Below are positions 17,771 through 24,256 of a stretch of DNA of 33,849 bases, in pieces. Location: the NCBI GenBank assembly GCA_947649625.1, contig CANSSJ010000019.1:1-33849 (forward strand). The letters are read 5' to 3'. Each line of letters starts with the position of its first letter. The first letter of the stretch is position 1. Made by a program: the position numbers and the translations under genes. The notes beneath the pieces are model-generated. The model worked only from the letters and a program-made list of their open reading frames with translations. It did not search any database and was not told the origin of the DNA. This DNA comes from an uncultured Bacillota bacterium. GTDB taxonomy: Bacteria; Bacillota; Clostridia; Oscillospirales; Oscillospiraceae.

Positions 17771-18589
17771 ATGAAACGAGAAGTGCGAACCGTGGTCTAC
17801 GACGAGGACCTTCAAATTGAAGCCTACCGCTTCGAGGGCTTTGTGCGGCCCTTTCCCAGTCACTTTCACGAGTACTATGTAATTGGATACATCGAATCCG
17901 GGCAGCGCACCCTCTTCTGCAAGGATCAGGAATACGCCATCGGGCCCGGTCACATTCTGGTGTTCAATCCGGGCGACAGCCACGCCTGTGTGCAGAGCGA
18001 CGGCGGCACACTGGATTACCGGGGCTTCAACATCCCCAAGGAGGTTCTCCTGCGCCTTACGGAGGAGCTCAACAATCGACCGGAGGCGCCGGTTTTCTCC
18101 CCCAACGTAATTTTTGACAGCGAGACCGCCAGCTGTCTGCGCGCCCTCCACGATCTGGTCATAGGCGGCGCCCACGGACCCGGCAAGGAGGAACATCTGC
18201 TCCTCCTCGGGGCGCTGCTGGTCCAGAAATACGGGCAGTCCCTCCCCTGCCCCATTCCCCGGTACGACGAGGAAATCCGGCGGGTGTGTGCTTTTATTGA
18301 GGAAAACCACGCCGAGCACATCTGCCTGGACCAGCTCTGCCGCTGTGCCGGACTGAGCCGGTCCACCCTGCTCCGGGCCTTTACCAGGTCCAAGGGCGTC
18401 ACACCCTACCGCTATCTGGAGAACGTCCGCATAGGCCGGGCAAAAAAACTGCTGGAACAGGGCGTACCCCCTGTCGAGGCGGCGCTGCAAACCGGATTTT
18501 CCGATCAGAGCCACTTTACCAACTACTTCGACCGCTTTATCGGCCTGCCTCCCGGGGCCTACCGGGACATTTTTTCTGAAAAAAATTGA
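17771..18589 (+). CDS. AraC-family transcriptional regulator with cupin sensor domain
   Basis: A 272-residue regulator. The N-terminal cupin-like domain (about residues 1-150) has FPSHFHEYYVIGYIESGQ and GPGHILVFNPGDSHAC, the typical AraC small-ligand-binding barrel. The C-terminal pair of helix-turn-helix motifs (about residues 175-270) includes ICLDQLCRCAGLSRSTLLRAF and AALQTGFSDQSHFTNYF. An AAGGAGG site precedes the ATG. The DUF2000 gene follows 18 bases after its stop, and this regulator plus DUF2000 pairing recurs in bacteria, so it probably controls that gene. The ligand is unknown. Confidence 0.92.
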   Translation: MKREVRTVVYDEDLQIEAYRFEGFVRPFPSHFHEYYVIGYIESGQRTLFCKDQEYAIGPGHILVFNPGDSHACVQSDGGTLDYRGFNIPKEVLLRLTEELNNRPEAPVFSPNVIFDSETASCLRALHDLVIGGAHGPGKEEHLLLLGALLVQKYGQSLPCPIPRYDEEIRRVCAFIEENHAEHICLDQLCRCAGLSRSTLLRAFTRSKGVTPYRYLENVRIGRAKKLLEQGVPPVEAALQTGFSDQSHFTNYFDRFIGLPPGAYRDIFSEKN

Positions 18590-18607
18590 CAGGAAAGAGG
18601 AAATAAC

Positions 18608-19030
18608 ATGGACTGGAGCAAAGAAAAATGCGTTATGATTCTGGACGAGAACCTGCCCCTGGGCCTGATTGCCAACACGGCGGCGATTATGGGCATCACA
18701 CTGGGCAAACATCTACCCGAGGTGGTGGGTGAGGACGTTCTGGACCGGAGCGGCAATGTGCATCTGGGGATCATCGAGTTCCCCGTCCCGGTGCTGAAAA
18801 GCTCCCCGGAGGCCATCAAAGCGGTGCGGGAAAAGCTCTACCAGCCGGAGTTCCAGGAGCTGACCGTGGTAGACTTCTCCGACCTGGCCCAGGGGTGCAG
18901 GACCTACGACGAGTTTATCGGAAAAATGGAACAGGTCCCGGAGGAGGCGCTGCAATATTTTGGCATAGCCATCTGCGGCACGAAGAAAAAGATAAATCAG
19001 CTCACCGGCAGTATGCCGCTGCTGCGATGA
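18608..19030 (+). CDS. DUF2000 family protein
   Basis: A 140-residue protein of the DUF2000 family, whose fold resembles a peptidyl-tRNA hydrolase II-like domain. Supporting segments are CVMILDENLPLGLIANTAAI, GITLGKHLPEVVG and the C-terminal FGIAICGTKKKINQLTGSMPLL. It has a GGAAAGAGGAA site and is cotranscribed with the AraC-type regulator. Its function is not established. Confidence 0.8.
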   Translation: MDWSKEKCVMILDENLPLGLIANTAAIMGITLGKHLPEVVGEDVLDRSGNVHLGIIEFPVPVLKSSPEAIKAVREKLYQPEFQELTVVDFSDLAQGCRTYDEFIGKMEQVPEEALQYFGIAICGTKKKINQLTGSMPLLR

Positions 19031-19032
19031 TT

Positions 19033-19060
19033 TGGAAGAGGCGCTTCGCGCCCCTTCCTC
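19033..19060. terminator. Bidirectional terminator-like hairpin
   Basis: GGAAG and GGCGC pair with GCGCC and CTTCC around a TTC loop (one mismatch). It lies between the convergent DUF2000 and P-loop kinase genes. The T-run is poor, so termination efficiency is uncertain. Confidence 0.55.
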
Positions 19061-19548
19061 TATAGTGTGTCCAGATAGCTGTCCGCTTCCTGTCTCGATT
19101 GAAAGACAATGATATTTCTGCCATCCCGGTATTTGTCCAGCAATTCATAAATCTGCGGCAATCTCTGTTCGGGAAAATCCATGATCCACCGTTTAAACTC
19201 CGGGTCAAATTCCGTCTCCACCCAAGGCATATCCTCCCGTACTTGACCGACACGGTTTCCCACACTGGTCAGACAGACCTCCAGTGAGTAGTCCAACAGA
19301 AAAACGGTGTCACAGACCTTCAGTCTGGTCTCCAGCGTGCGCTGAAAGTTTCCGTCCAGAATCCACCTGTCCCGTTTCAAAATCTCCCCCAGCCGGGCAT
19401 CGAACTCTTCCCGAGAGACAGTCGTCCGGTCCGGTCTGTGCCAGAGCATGTCAAGATAATACAATGGAAGCCCGGTCCTGCCCCGCAGTCTGCGGGCAAA
19501 GGTACTCTTTCCTGCCCCGGAACAGCCAATTACGATCACCTTTTGCAT
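19060..19548 (-). CDS. P-loop NTPase, adenylate kinase/topology-modulation-like
   Basis: A 162-residue P-loop protein with Walker A GCSGAGKSTFARRL at residues 8-21 and the following YYLDMLWHRPDRTTVSREEF region characteristic of FlaR/topology-modulation and adenylate kinase-like proteins. A LID-like Arg cluster is seen around NRVGQVREDMP. These proteins are usually annotated as adenylate kinases or DNA topology modulators, but their substrate is uncertain. It is downstream of tyrS on the same strand, separated by a terminator-like hairpin. Confidence 0.8.
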   Translation of the reverse strand: MQKVIVIGCSGAGKSTFARRLRGRTGLPLYYLDMLWHRPDRTTVSREEFDARLGEILKRDRWILDGNFQRTLETRLKVCDTVFLLDYSLEVCLTSVGNRVGQVREDMPWVETEFDPEFKRWIMDFPEQRLPQIYELLDKYRDGRNIIVFQSRQEADSYLDTL

Positions 19549-19568
19549 GGTTTTTCCCTCATAAGACA

Positions 19569-19596
19569 GGGAGAGGTGTTGTACACCCCTCCCCTT
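19569..19596 (-). terminator. Hairpin after tyrS
   Basis: On the minus strand GGGAGGGGTGT pairs with ACACCTCTCCC (one mismatch). The following TGTCTT is only weakly T-rich. It lies between the tyrS stop and the kinase start. Confidence 0.5.
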
Positions 19597-19600
19597 TTCC

Positions 19601-20824
19601 TTACATATGCGCCCGATGATACACCTTTTTGCCTTTTTTCACCATCAGGCCGTCTCCGGACAGGTCGTCGACAGTGTAGCTGACGGTGGCGGCGGCCACC
19701 TTCTCGCCGTTGACTTCCACACCGCCCTGTTCCACCAAACGGCGGGCCTCCTTCTTGGAGGGGGCCAGCTTACACCTGACCATCAGGTCCAGCACGCCGA
19801 TGGCGCCGTCGGTGAGGTCGTCGGCGGTGAGCTGGGTGGCGGGCACGTTGGACATGTCGCCGCCCCCCACGAACAGGGCCTTGGCGGCCTCCTGGGCCTT
19901 GACGGCCTCCTCCTCCCCGTGGACCAGCTTGGTCAGCTCAAAGGCCAGAATCTCCTTGGCGGTGTTCAGCTGGCTGCCCTCCCAGTGATCCATCTCGTCG
20001 ATCTGCTCCAGGGGCAGGAAGGTGAGCATCCGCAGGCACTTGAGGACGTCCCCGTCCCCCACGTTGCGCCAGTACTGATAGAACTCATAGGGAGTGGTCT
20101 TGTTGGGGTCCAGCCACACCGCGCCCTTGGCGGTCTTGCCCATCTTCTTGCCCTCGGAGTTGAGCAGCAGGGTGATGGTCATGGCGTGGGCGTCCTTGCC
20201 CAGCTTGCGGCGGATCAGCTCGGTGCCCCCCAGCATGTTGGACCACTGGTCGTCGCCGCCGAACTGCATGTTGCAGCCGTAGTGCTGGAACAGGTAGTAG
20301 AAGTCGTAGGACTGCATAATCATATAGTTGAACTCCAGGAAACTGAGGCCTTTCTCCATGCGTTGCTTGTAGCACTCGGCCCGGAGCATGTTATTCACCG
20401 AGAAGCAGGCCCCCACGTCCCGCAGGACTTCGATATAGTTCAGCTTCATCAGCCAGTCGGCGTTGTTGATCATCATGGCCTTGCCGTCGCCGAACTCGAT
20501 GAACCGCTCCATCTGCTTTTTGAAGCAGTCGCAGTTGTGGCAGATGGTTTCCTCGGTCATCATGGAACGCATGTCGGTGCGGCCGGAGGGGTCGCCAATC
20601 ATGCCGGTGCCTCCGCCGATGAGGGCGATGGGCCGGTTGCCCGCCATTTGCAGCCGCTTCATCAGGCACAGGGCCATGAAGTGGCCCACGTGGAGGGAGT
20701 CGGCGGTGGGATCGAAGCCGATGTAAAACACCGCCTTCCCCTCGTTGATCATCTTGGAAATTTCTTCTTCGTTGGTCACCTGGGCGATCAGCCCACGGGC
20801 TTTCAATTCTTCGTAACAGGTCAT
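19601..20824 (-). CDS. tyrS: Tyrosyl-tRNA synthetase
   Basis: A 407-residue class I synthetase that charges tRNA-Tyr. The HIGH-type motif is HVGH at residues 45-48 within FDPTADSLHVGHF, the tyrosine-binding region reads MIMQSYDFYYLFQHYGCNMQFGGDDQW, and the KMSKS-type loop is GKKMGKTAKGAVWLD near residue 230. The C-terminal S4 RNA-binding domain spans about residues 335-400. The longer form with DDQW and KMGKT suggests the TyrZ-like subgroup. It lies 19 bases downstream of an EamA transporter gene, behind a Tyr-specific T-box leader, so its expression should rise when uncharged tRNA-Tyr accumulates. Confidence 0.95.
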   Translation of the reverse strand: MTCYEELKARGLIAQVTNEEEISKMINEGKAVFYIGFDPTADSLHVGHFMALCLMKRLQMAGNRPIALIGGGTGMIGDPSGRTDMRSMMTEETICHNCDCFKKQMERFIEFGDGKAMMINNADWLMKLNYIEVLRDVGACFSVNNMLRAECYKQRMEKGLSFLEFNYMIMQSYDFYYLFQHYGCNMQFGGDDQWSNMLGGTELIRRKLGKDAHAMTITLLLNSEGKKMGKTAKGAVWLDPNKTTPYEFYQYWRNVGDGDVLKCLRMLTFLPLEQIDEMDHWEGSQLNTAKEILAFELTKLVHGEEEAVKAQEAAKALFVGGGDMSNVPATQLTADDLTDGAIGVLDLMVRCKLAPSKKEARRLVEQGGVEVNGEKVAAATVSYTVDDLSGDGLMVKKGKKVYHRAHM

Positions 20825-20842
20825 TTTGTTGTCTCTCCTTTA

Positions 20843-21694
20843 TTATGATTGATATTCTATTGACGATTTTCTGGCCAGAATCACATTGTACAGCACCACA
20901 CTGCCCACCACAACTATCGCCCCCACCAGGGCGACGGGCCCAATCATCTCGTGGTAGAACACCGCCACCAGAATGGGATTGAGCACCGGCTCGATGCCGG
21001 ACACCAGGCTGGCAGTGACAGGCGGGGTGGTTTTCAGCCCTTCTACCATCAGGATATAGGCCAGGGCCACCTGGAACACCCCCAGCACCACCAGGGCGGT
21101 CAGGGTATTTCCCGAGAAATCCGTCTCGTATCCCAAGAAAGGCAGGCCCACCACCGCGCTGATGACGTCGCCCCAGAAGACGGAGGAGATAGGGTCGCTG
21201 TCGGGCATGTCGTTGAGCAGAAATACTCCGGCGTAAGATATGCCGGATACCAGAGCCAGAATATTGCCCAGCATCCCCCCCGCCGACAGGCTGTCGATGA
21301 AAAACAACAGTACCCCGCCCAGCACCAGTCCGCAGGCCAGCATATCCAGTTTCTGAGGCTTTTTGCCGAAGAACACAACAGAGAACAGGATGACAAAGAT
21401 GGGGGCGGTAAACTGGAGGACAATGGCGTTGCCGGCGGTGGTGAGCTTGTTGGCGATGGAGAACAGGATATTGGTGCCGCAGACCGCCACCGCCCCCACC
21501 AACACCCACAGATTCATCCGGGGCCTGTGGCGGGTGACTGCCAGATATCCCCCGATCACCACCAAAGCGATGGCGGTGCGGCCGCCGTTGATGGCCATGC
21601 CGCTCCAGGGGATGAGCTTGATGCACAGCCCCCCGATGCTGTACAGTACAGCGGCCAGGAACACACACAGCGTTCCCTTTTGACGCGCTGACAA
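20843..21694 (-). CDS. EamA/DMT transporter under Tyr T-box control
   Basis: A DMT-superfamily membrane protein of about 283 residues, with ten predicted helices in two EamA repeats (AVLYSIGGLCIKLIPWSGMAINGGRT in repeat one, TTPPVTASLVSGIEPVLNPILVAVFYHE in repeat two). I prefer a TTG start at 21694, about 8 bases after AAGGAAG; a GTG at 21703 adds three residues but overlaps that site. It is the first gene behind the T-box leader and is followed by tyrS. This arrangement suggests that its substrate is tyrosine, another aromatic amino acid or a precursor; that is inference, as DMT substrates cannot be read from sequence. Confidence 0.85.
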   Translation of the reverse strand: MSARQKGTLCVFLAAVLYSIGGLCIKLIPWSGMAINGGRTAIALVVIGGYLAVTRHRPRMNLWVLVGAVAVCGTNILFSIANKLTTAGNAIVLQFTAPIFVILFSVVFFGKKPQKLDMLACGLVLGGVLLFFIDSLSAGGMLGNILALVSGISYAGVFLLNDMPDSDPISSVFWGDVISAVVGLPFLGYETDFSGNTLTALVVLGVFQVALAYILMVEGLKTTPPVTASLVSGIEPVLNPILVAVFYHEMIGPVALVGAIVVVGSVVLYNVILARKSSIEYQS

Positions 21695-21711
21695 AACGAT
21701 CACTTCCTTAC

Positions 21712-21976
21712 AAAAAGCCCTCCGCCCGGCAAACCGGACAGAGGGCGTAGTTACGCGGTACCACCTCTGGTTTGTCCGGCCCTCGCGGGGCGGACCTTGT
21801 GGAGCACGGGGCTCCGGCGCGGTAACGGGCGCGGCCCGGCCTGTCCCCTACTGCGCCTGCGCGGTTCGGGCGGCTGCTCCAAGGGGTATTCACAGGGCGC
21901 TCCCCTCCCCTGTTCCACCAAACCAGGGGCTCTCTGTGCGGGAATTCGCCGCGCTACTTGTCCTTTTCTTCGCAGT
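21712..21976 (-). promoter_or_regulatory. T-box riboswitch leader, predicted tyrosine specifier
   Basis: Read on the minus strand, the leader begins with CGAAGAAAAGGACAAGTAG (21954-21972), the usual T-box start. A likely specifier loop GTGAATACCCC contains UAC, the Tyr codon, at 21886-21888. The T-box proper is AGGTGGTACCGCG (21754-21766), and the terminator is GCCCTC/GAGGGC (21717-21746) followed by TTTTTG. An uncharged tRNA-Tyr would pair at both sites, stabilise the antiterminator and allow transcription of the transporter and tyrS. The specifier call is supported by the tyrS gene downstream. Confidence 0.9.
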
Positions 21977-21982
21977 GGTCAC

Positions 21983-22011
21983 ACTCTACCACAGTTTTGT
22001 GCCTTTGTCAA
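21983..22011 (-). promoter_or_regulatory. Promoter of the T-box operon
   Basis: On the minus strand TTGACA (22006-22011), 17 bases, TAGAGT (21983-21988). The prophage attL begins only 11 bases upstream of the -35 box, so insertion left the core promoter intact but replaced everything upstream. Confidence 0.75.
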
Positions 22012-22022
22012 CCGGGAAATCA

Positions 22023-22038
22023 CATGCTTTTATTGCAG
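22023..22038. repeat. attL: 16-bp direct repeat
   Basis: CATGCTTTTATTGCAG, identical to the copy at 31712-31727. It lies just upstream of the T-box operon promoter. Confidence 0.8.
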
Positions 22039-22060
22039 GCAAGTTTTAATATGTAATTGG

Positions 22061-22084
22061 ACAGTCGGACAGATGTCCGGCTGT
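22061..22084. promoter_or_regulatory. 24-bp palindrome near the left prophage end (operator candidate)
   Basis: ACAGTCGGAC-AGAT-GTCCGGCTGT: ten-base arms with a single G-T pair and a 4-base centre. It lies 54 bases before the first prophage gene, next to the AT-rich TTATATTTTACC segment likely to contain its promoter. A repressor-binding site is the simplest reading. Confidence 0.5.
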
Positions 22085-22137
22085 TATATTTTACCAATTA
22101 TTATGGTAGGGGCAGGACCCCAGAAAGGAGCTCGAAG

Positions 22138-22440
22138 ATGAGCGGATTCAAAGTAGATTTGGAGTACCAGGGATATGTGTTTGTTGGCGGAGCACAAGGA
22201 ACATTTGAAACCCAGGACAAGCGGCGGATGCCTTTTGCGAACATCTTTGTTCTCTCACCCGCCAGCACCTACACTTCCGACGAGTACCGGGCCTTCGGTT
22301 TCAAGGCCGAGAAAAAGAAATGCCTGGACGCTAAGATCATGGAGGGCCTTAACATCGGCGACAAGGTAAAACTCTTTTTCGATGATAAGGGCCGTGTGAT
22401 CTCCGTCGCTCTGGACGGCGACAGCGCAGGCGGCAAGTAA
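22138..22440 (+). CDS. Small prophage protein, probable ssDNA-binding (gene V-like) protein
   Basis: A 100-residue soluble protein behind AAAGGAG. It is predicted to be mostly beta: YQGYVFVGGAQGTFE, then ANIFVLSP, then GDKVKLFFDDKGRVISVAL, a pattern compatible with an OB-like barrel. Filamentous phages encode a small ssDNA-binding protein next to the replication initiator, so position and size support that role; there is no unique motif to prove it. It is the first gene after attL and is followed by a structured intergenic region and rep. Confidence 0.55.
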   Translation: MSGFKVDLEYQGYVFVGGAQGTFETQDKRRMPFANIFVLSPASTYTSDEYRAFGFKAEKKKCLDAKIMEGLNIGDKVKLFFDDKGRVISVALDGDSAGGK

Positions 22441-22446
22441 AGGTTT

Positions 22447-22551
22447 TGTAACACCCTGGAACGTCGTGAGATGTGCCGGACTAACAGAATAGTTCTACGT
22501 TCCGGGAGGCCTCCGCCGGTCTCCCGGACCCCCGAAAGTAATCACGGGGGT
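22447..22551 (+). promoter_or_regulatory. Structured leader upstream of rep: competing hairpins and a half copy of the TGTAACAC motif
   Basis: The segment opens with TGTAACAC (22447-22454), a half-site of the prophage repeat family. CCTGGAACGT (22455-22464) pairs with ACGTTCCGGG (22497-22506), while CCGGGAG (22502-22508) pairs instead with CTCCCGG (22521-22527); the two stems share bases and exclude each other. A third stem, ACCCCCG/CGGGGGT (22528-22534/22545-22551), precedes the rep ribosome-binding site. The layout fits attenuation control of rep or a double-strand replication origin. Confidence 0.6.
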
Positions 22552-22579
22552 ACTCATGACAGGAAGGTGAGAGACATAG

Positions 22580-23578
22580 ATGAAGTGTCAAGTTCTGATA
22601 GACTGGCTGACCTTCTCGGTAAAGGAGACAGACCCGAATAAGGTGATCGAGACATATCTGGGCATGGACCCGGCCCTGTTTCAGGACACCGGCTACAGTC
22701 TGATGGGTTACAGCAAGGTTATGCGCTTCTCGGATATTCTGGTATGCAGCGAGGGCCGGGAGGACGACTATTTTAAGGATATGGGCGTGTGTGTCTCCAT
22801 GTCGGGCAACGGCTGCCGTACCTTCGAGACCATGTCCAAACTGTCTCTGGAAGTGAAGGATAAGCAGGGCACGCCCAGCGTGGCCTTCCCGGCCCTCTTC
22901 CAGCTTCTGGCCTCAGACGTTGACGCTAACGTCTCCCGTATCGACATTGCCTGTGATGACCGGGCGGGCTACTTGGACATGGACGCCATCCTCACCAAGA
23001 TTCAGGGCAACGAGGTAAACAGCCGGATGACCAAGCGCTCCACGGTGATCTCCTTCGACGGCACTCGACGCAATGGCGCAACCGCCTACCTCGGTGCCGC
23101 CTCCTCCTCTTTCCGTGTCCGCATCTATAACAAGGCTCTGGAGCAGAGGGAACCCGGCCACTGGATACGTGTGGAGTTGGTCATGCGCTCGGAGAACGCC
23201 AACGCCTTTGTGGAGCAGATGACCTTCTCCGAGAACGTGGGCAAGCTGGCCGCCCAGGTCATTAATGATAAATTCAGCTTCATCGAACGGGACGACAGCA
23301 ATATTACCCGCTGTACGGTCTGCTCCTGGTGGCGGAGCTTCGTGGACGAGCTGGAGTCCGTCCGGCTGGTGGCCCGTGAGGTGATCCAGCACAGCGTGGA
23401 GCAGATCGGCAACTGGGTGGAGGCCCAGGTGGGCCCCTCCCTGGCGATCCTGTTTCAGACAATGGGGTGGCCGTATATCTTTGAGCTTGCCAAGGATTCC
23501 GCAAGGCGATTATCGGACAAGCAGATATCCCTGGTCATGGACTACAACTCTCTACAGCTTGCCAGAGGGGTGACATGA
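22580..23578 (+). CDS. Rolling-circle replication initiator (Rep_trans / phage RstA-pII type)
   Basis: A 332-residue replication initiation factor. The N-terminal strand QVLIDWLTFSVK, the central motif VSRIDIACDDRAGYLDMDAI near residue 120, and the later FRVRIYNKALEQREPGHWIRVELVMR segment are typical of the Rep_trans family, which nicks a double-strand origin to start rolling-circle replication. The tyrosine nucleophile is not certain by eye; YNKALEQ is the best-placed conserved Tyr. The start follows AGGAAGGTGAG. It is translationally coupled to the next small gene (ATGA overlap). The same family is found in plasmids and ICEs, but the surrounding virion genes identify it as phage Rep. Confidence 0.85.
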   Translation: MKCQVLIDWLTFSVKETDPNKVIETYLGMDPALFQDTGYSLMGYSKVMRFSDILVCSEGREDDYFKDMGVCVSMSGNGCRTFETMSKLSLEVKDKQGTPSVAFPALFQLLASDVDANVSRIDIACDDRAGYLDMDAILTKIQGNEVNSRMTKRSTVISFDGTRRNGATAYLGAASSSFRVRIYNKALEQREPGHWIRVELVMRSENANAFVEQMTFSENVGKLAAQVINDKFSFIERDDSNITRCTVCSWWRSFVDELESVRLVAREVIQHSVEQIGNWVEAQVGPSLAILFQTMGWPYIFELAKDSARRLSDKQISLVMDYNSLQLARGVT

Positions 23579-23784
23579 TGAATACATACCTTGAATTGGA
23601 TACCCTGTCCAGCGAGACCTTGAACGGTTTCATTGAGGAGGCAATCCAGCAGGACGAGACTCTGGGCTTCTTCCTGCTGGGCAAGGCCGCCGCCTATGTT
23701 GACGTGGCCTTTGTCTTGGAGCTCATTACCCAGACCGAGGCCGAGGACCTGCTGGCTCGCATTGAGCACTATCTAAGTTTGTAA
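23575..23784 (+). CDS. 69-residue acidic prophage protein
   Basis: A short helical, acidic protein whose ATG overlaps the rep stop codon (ATGA), so it is translated by coupling with rep. It has no membrane segment and no recognised motif. Its TAA stop lies inside the left end of a TGTAACACA repeat element. A role in replication or its control is inferred from the coupling only. Confidence 0.65.
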   Translation: MMNTYLELDTLSSETLNGFIEEAIQQDETLGFFLLGKAAAYVDVAFVLELITQTEAEDLLARIEHYLSL

Positions 23785-23846
23785 CACAAATCGACGCCGC
23801 TGCCTGCTGCATCCGCGTCGGCCGGCACGCCCTTTTGTGTTACAAA
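23778..23846. repeat. TGTAACACA-ended element, copy 1 (69 bp)
   Basis: The 13-base arms TTTGTAACACAAA and TTTGTGTTACAAA are exact reverse complements. Inside is a second stem CGACGC/GCGTCG around CTGCCTGCTGC. The upstream gene's stop codon is in the left arm. Copies 2, 3 and 4 share the arms and, read in a consistent direction, a central GGCAGC. Confidence 0.8.
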
Positions 23847-23854
23847 AGAAGAAA

Positions 23855-23870
23855 CCGTGATTCCTCACGG
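23855..23870 (-). terminator. Terminator of the minus-strand TM/coiled-coil gene
   Basis: CCGTGA/TCACGG with a 4-base loop includes the stop codon of the gene ending at 23865. On the minus strand it is followed by TTTCTTCTTTTG. Confidence 0.6.
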
Positions 23871-24206
23871 CTTCTTGGGCAGGTCCCATATTGGGATAAC
23901 TTTTCTGTCGGCCTGCTCCGTCCCTCCCAGCTGATCCAGGACGGCCTCAATCTCGTCCAGTTCATCATTGATCTGCCCGACTTCCTGCATCTGGTCGAGC
24001 ATCGTTTCTACCTCGTACATCTCGTTGTCCAGGTCCTGCATATCTGCTTCTGTCTGGGCGTCTTCGTGGGTGCCTCTAGTGCTCTTCTTTGCTAATTTTG
24101 CAAGAAGATTTATCCCATATATCAATATAAGTATTATTGCTAAATCTCTGCCGCAACAGATATAGATTGCTATGAATACCGCTATGTGCCACCATTTAAT
24201 TCCCAT
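23865..24206 (-). CDS. Membrane-anchored coiled-coil protein encoded against the phage operon
   Basis: A 113-residue protein (ATG at 24206, with AGAGGTG upstream; an in-frame start ten codons earlier lacks a site). An N-terminal hydrophobic hairpin or long helix (about residues 7-37) is followed by a highly acidic coiled coil (EADMQDLDNEMYEVETMLDQ onward) and a short proline-containing tail. It is AT-rich at its 5' end, unlike the phage genes around it, and is the only gene on this strand in the virion half. Such orphan reversed genes in prophages are often expressed in the lysogen and may act in superinfection exclusion; that is inference. Confidence 0.6.
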   Translation of the reverse strand: MGIKWWHIAVFIAIYICCGRDLAIILILIYGINLLAKLAKKSTRGTHEDAQTEADMQDLDNEMYEVETMLDQMQEVGQINDELDEIEAVLDQLGGTEQADRKVIPIWDLPKKP

Positions 24207-24256
24207 TTCCCACACCTCTTTTTCCCATAATACCATCCTTGGGAGGCAAAAGCAAC

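Noticed and set aside
19607..20848. A 413-codon open frame on the plus strand, opposite tyrS
   Set aside because: It is the high-GC shadow of tyrS; the translation is rich in His, Val, Gly and Leu with no family signature, and tyrS on the other strand is unambiguous.
20391..21668. A 425-codon minus-strand frame spanning the EamA and tyrS genes
   Set aside because: Out-of-frame shadow with Arg/Gly/His-rich sequence; both real genes in the other frame carry full motifs.
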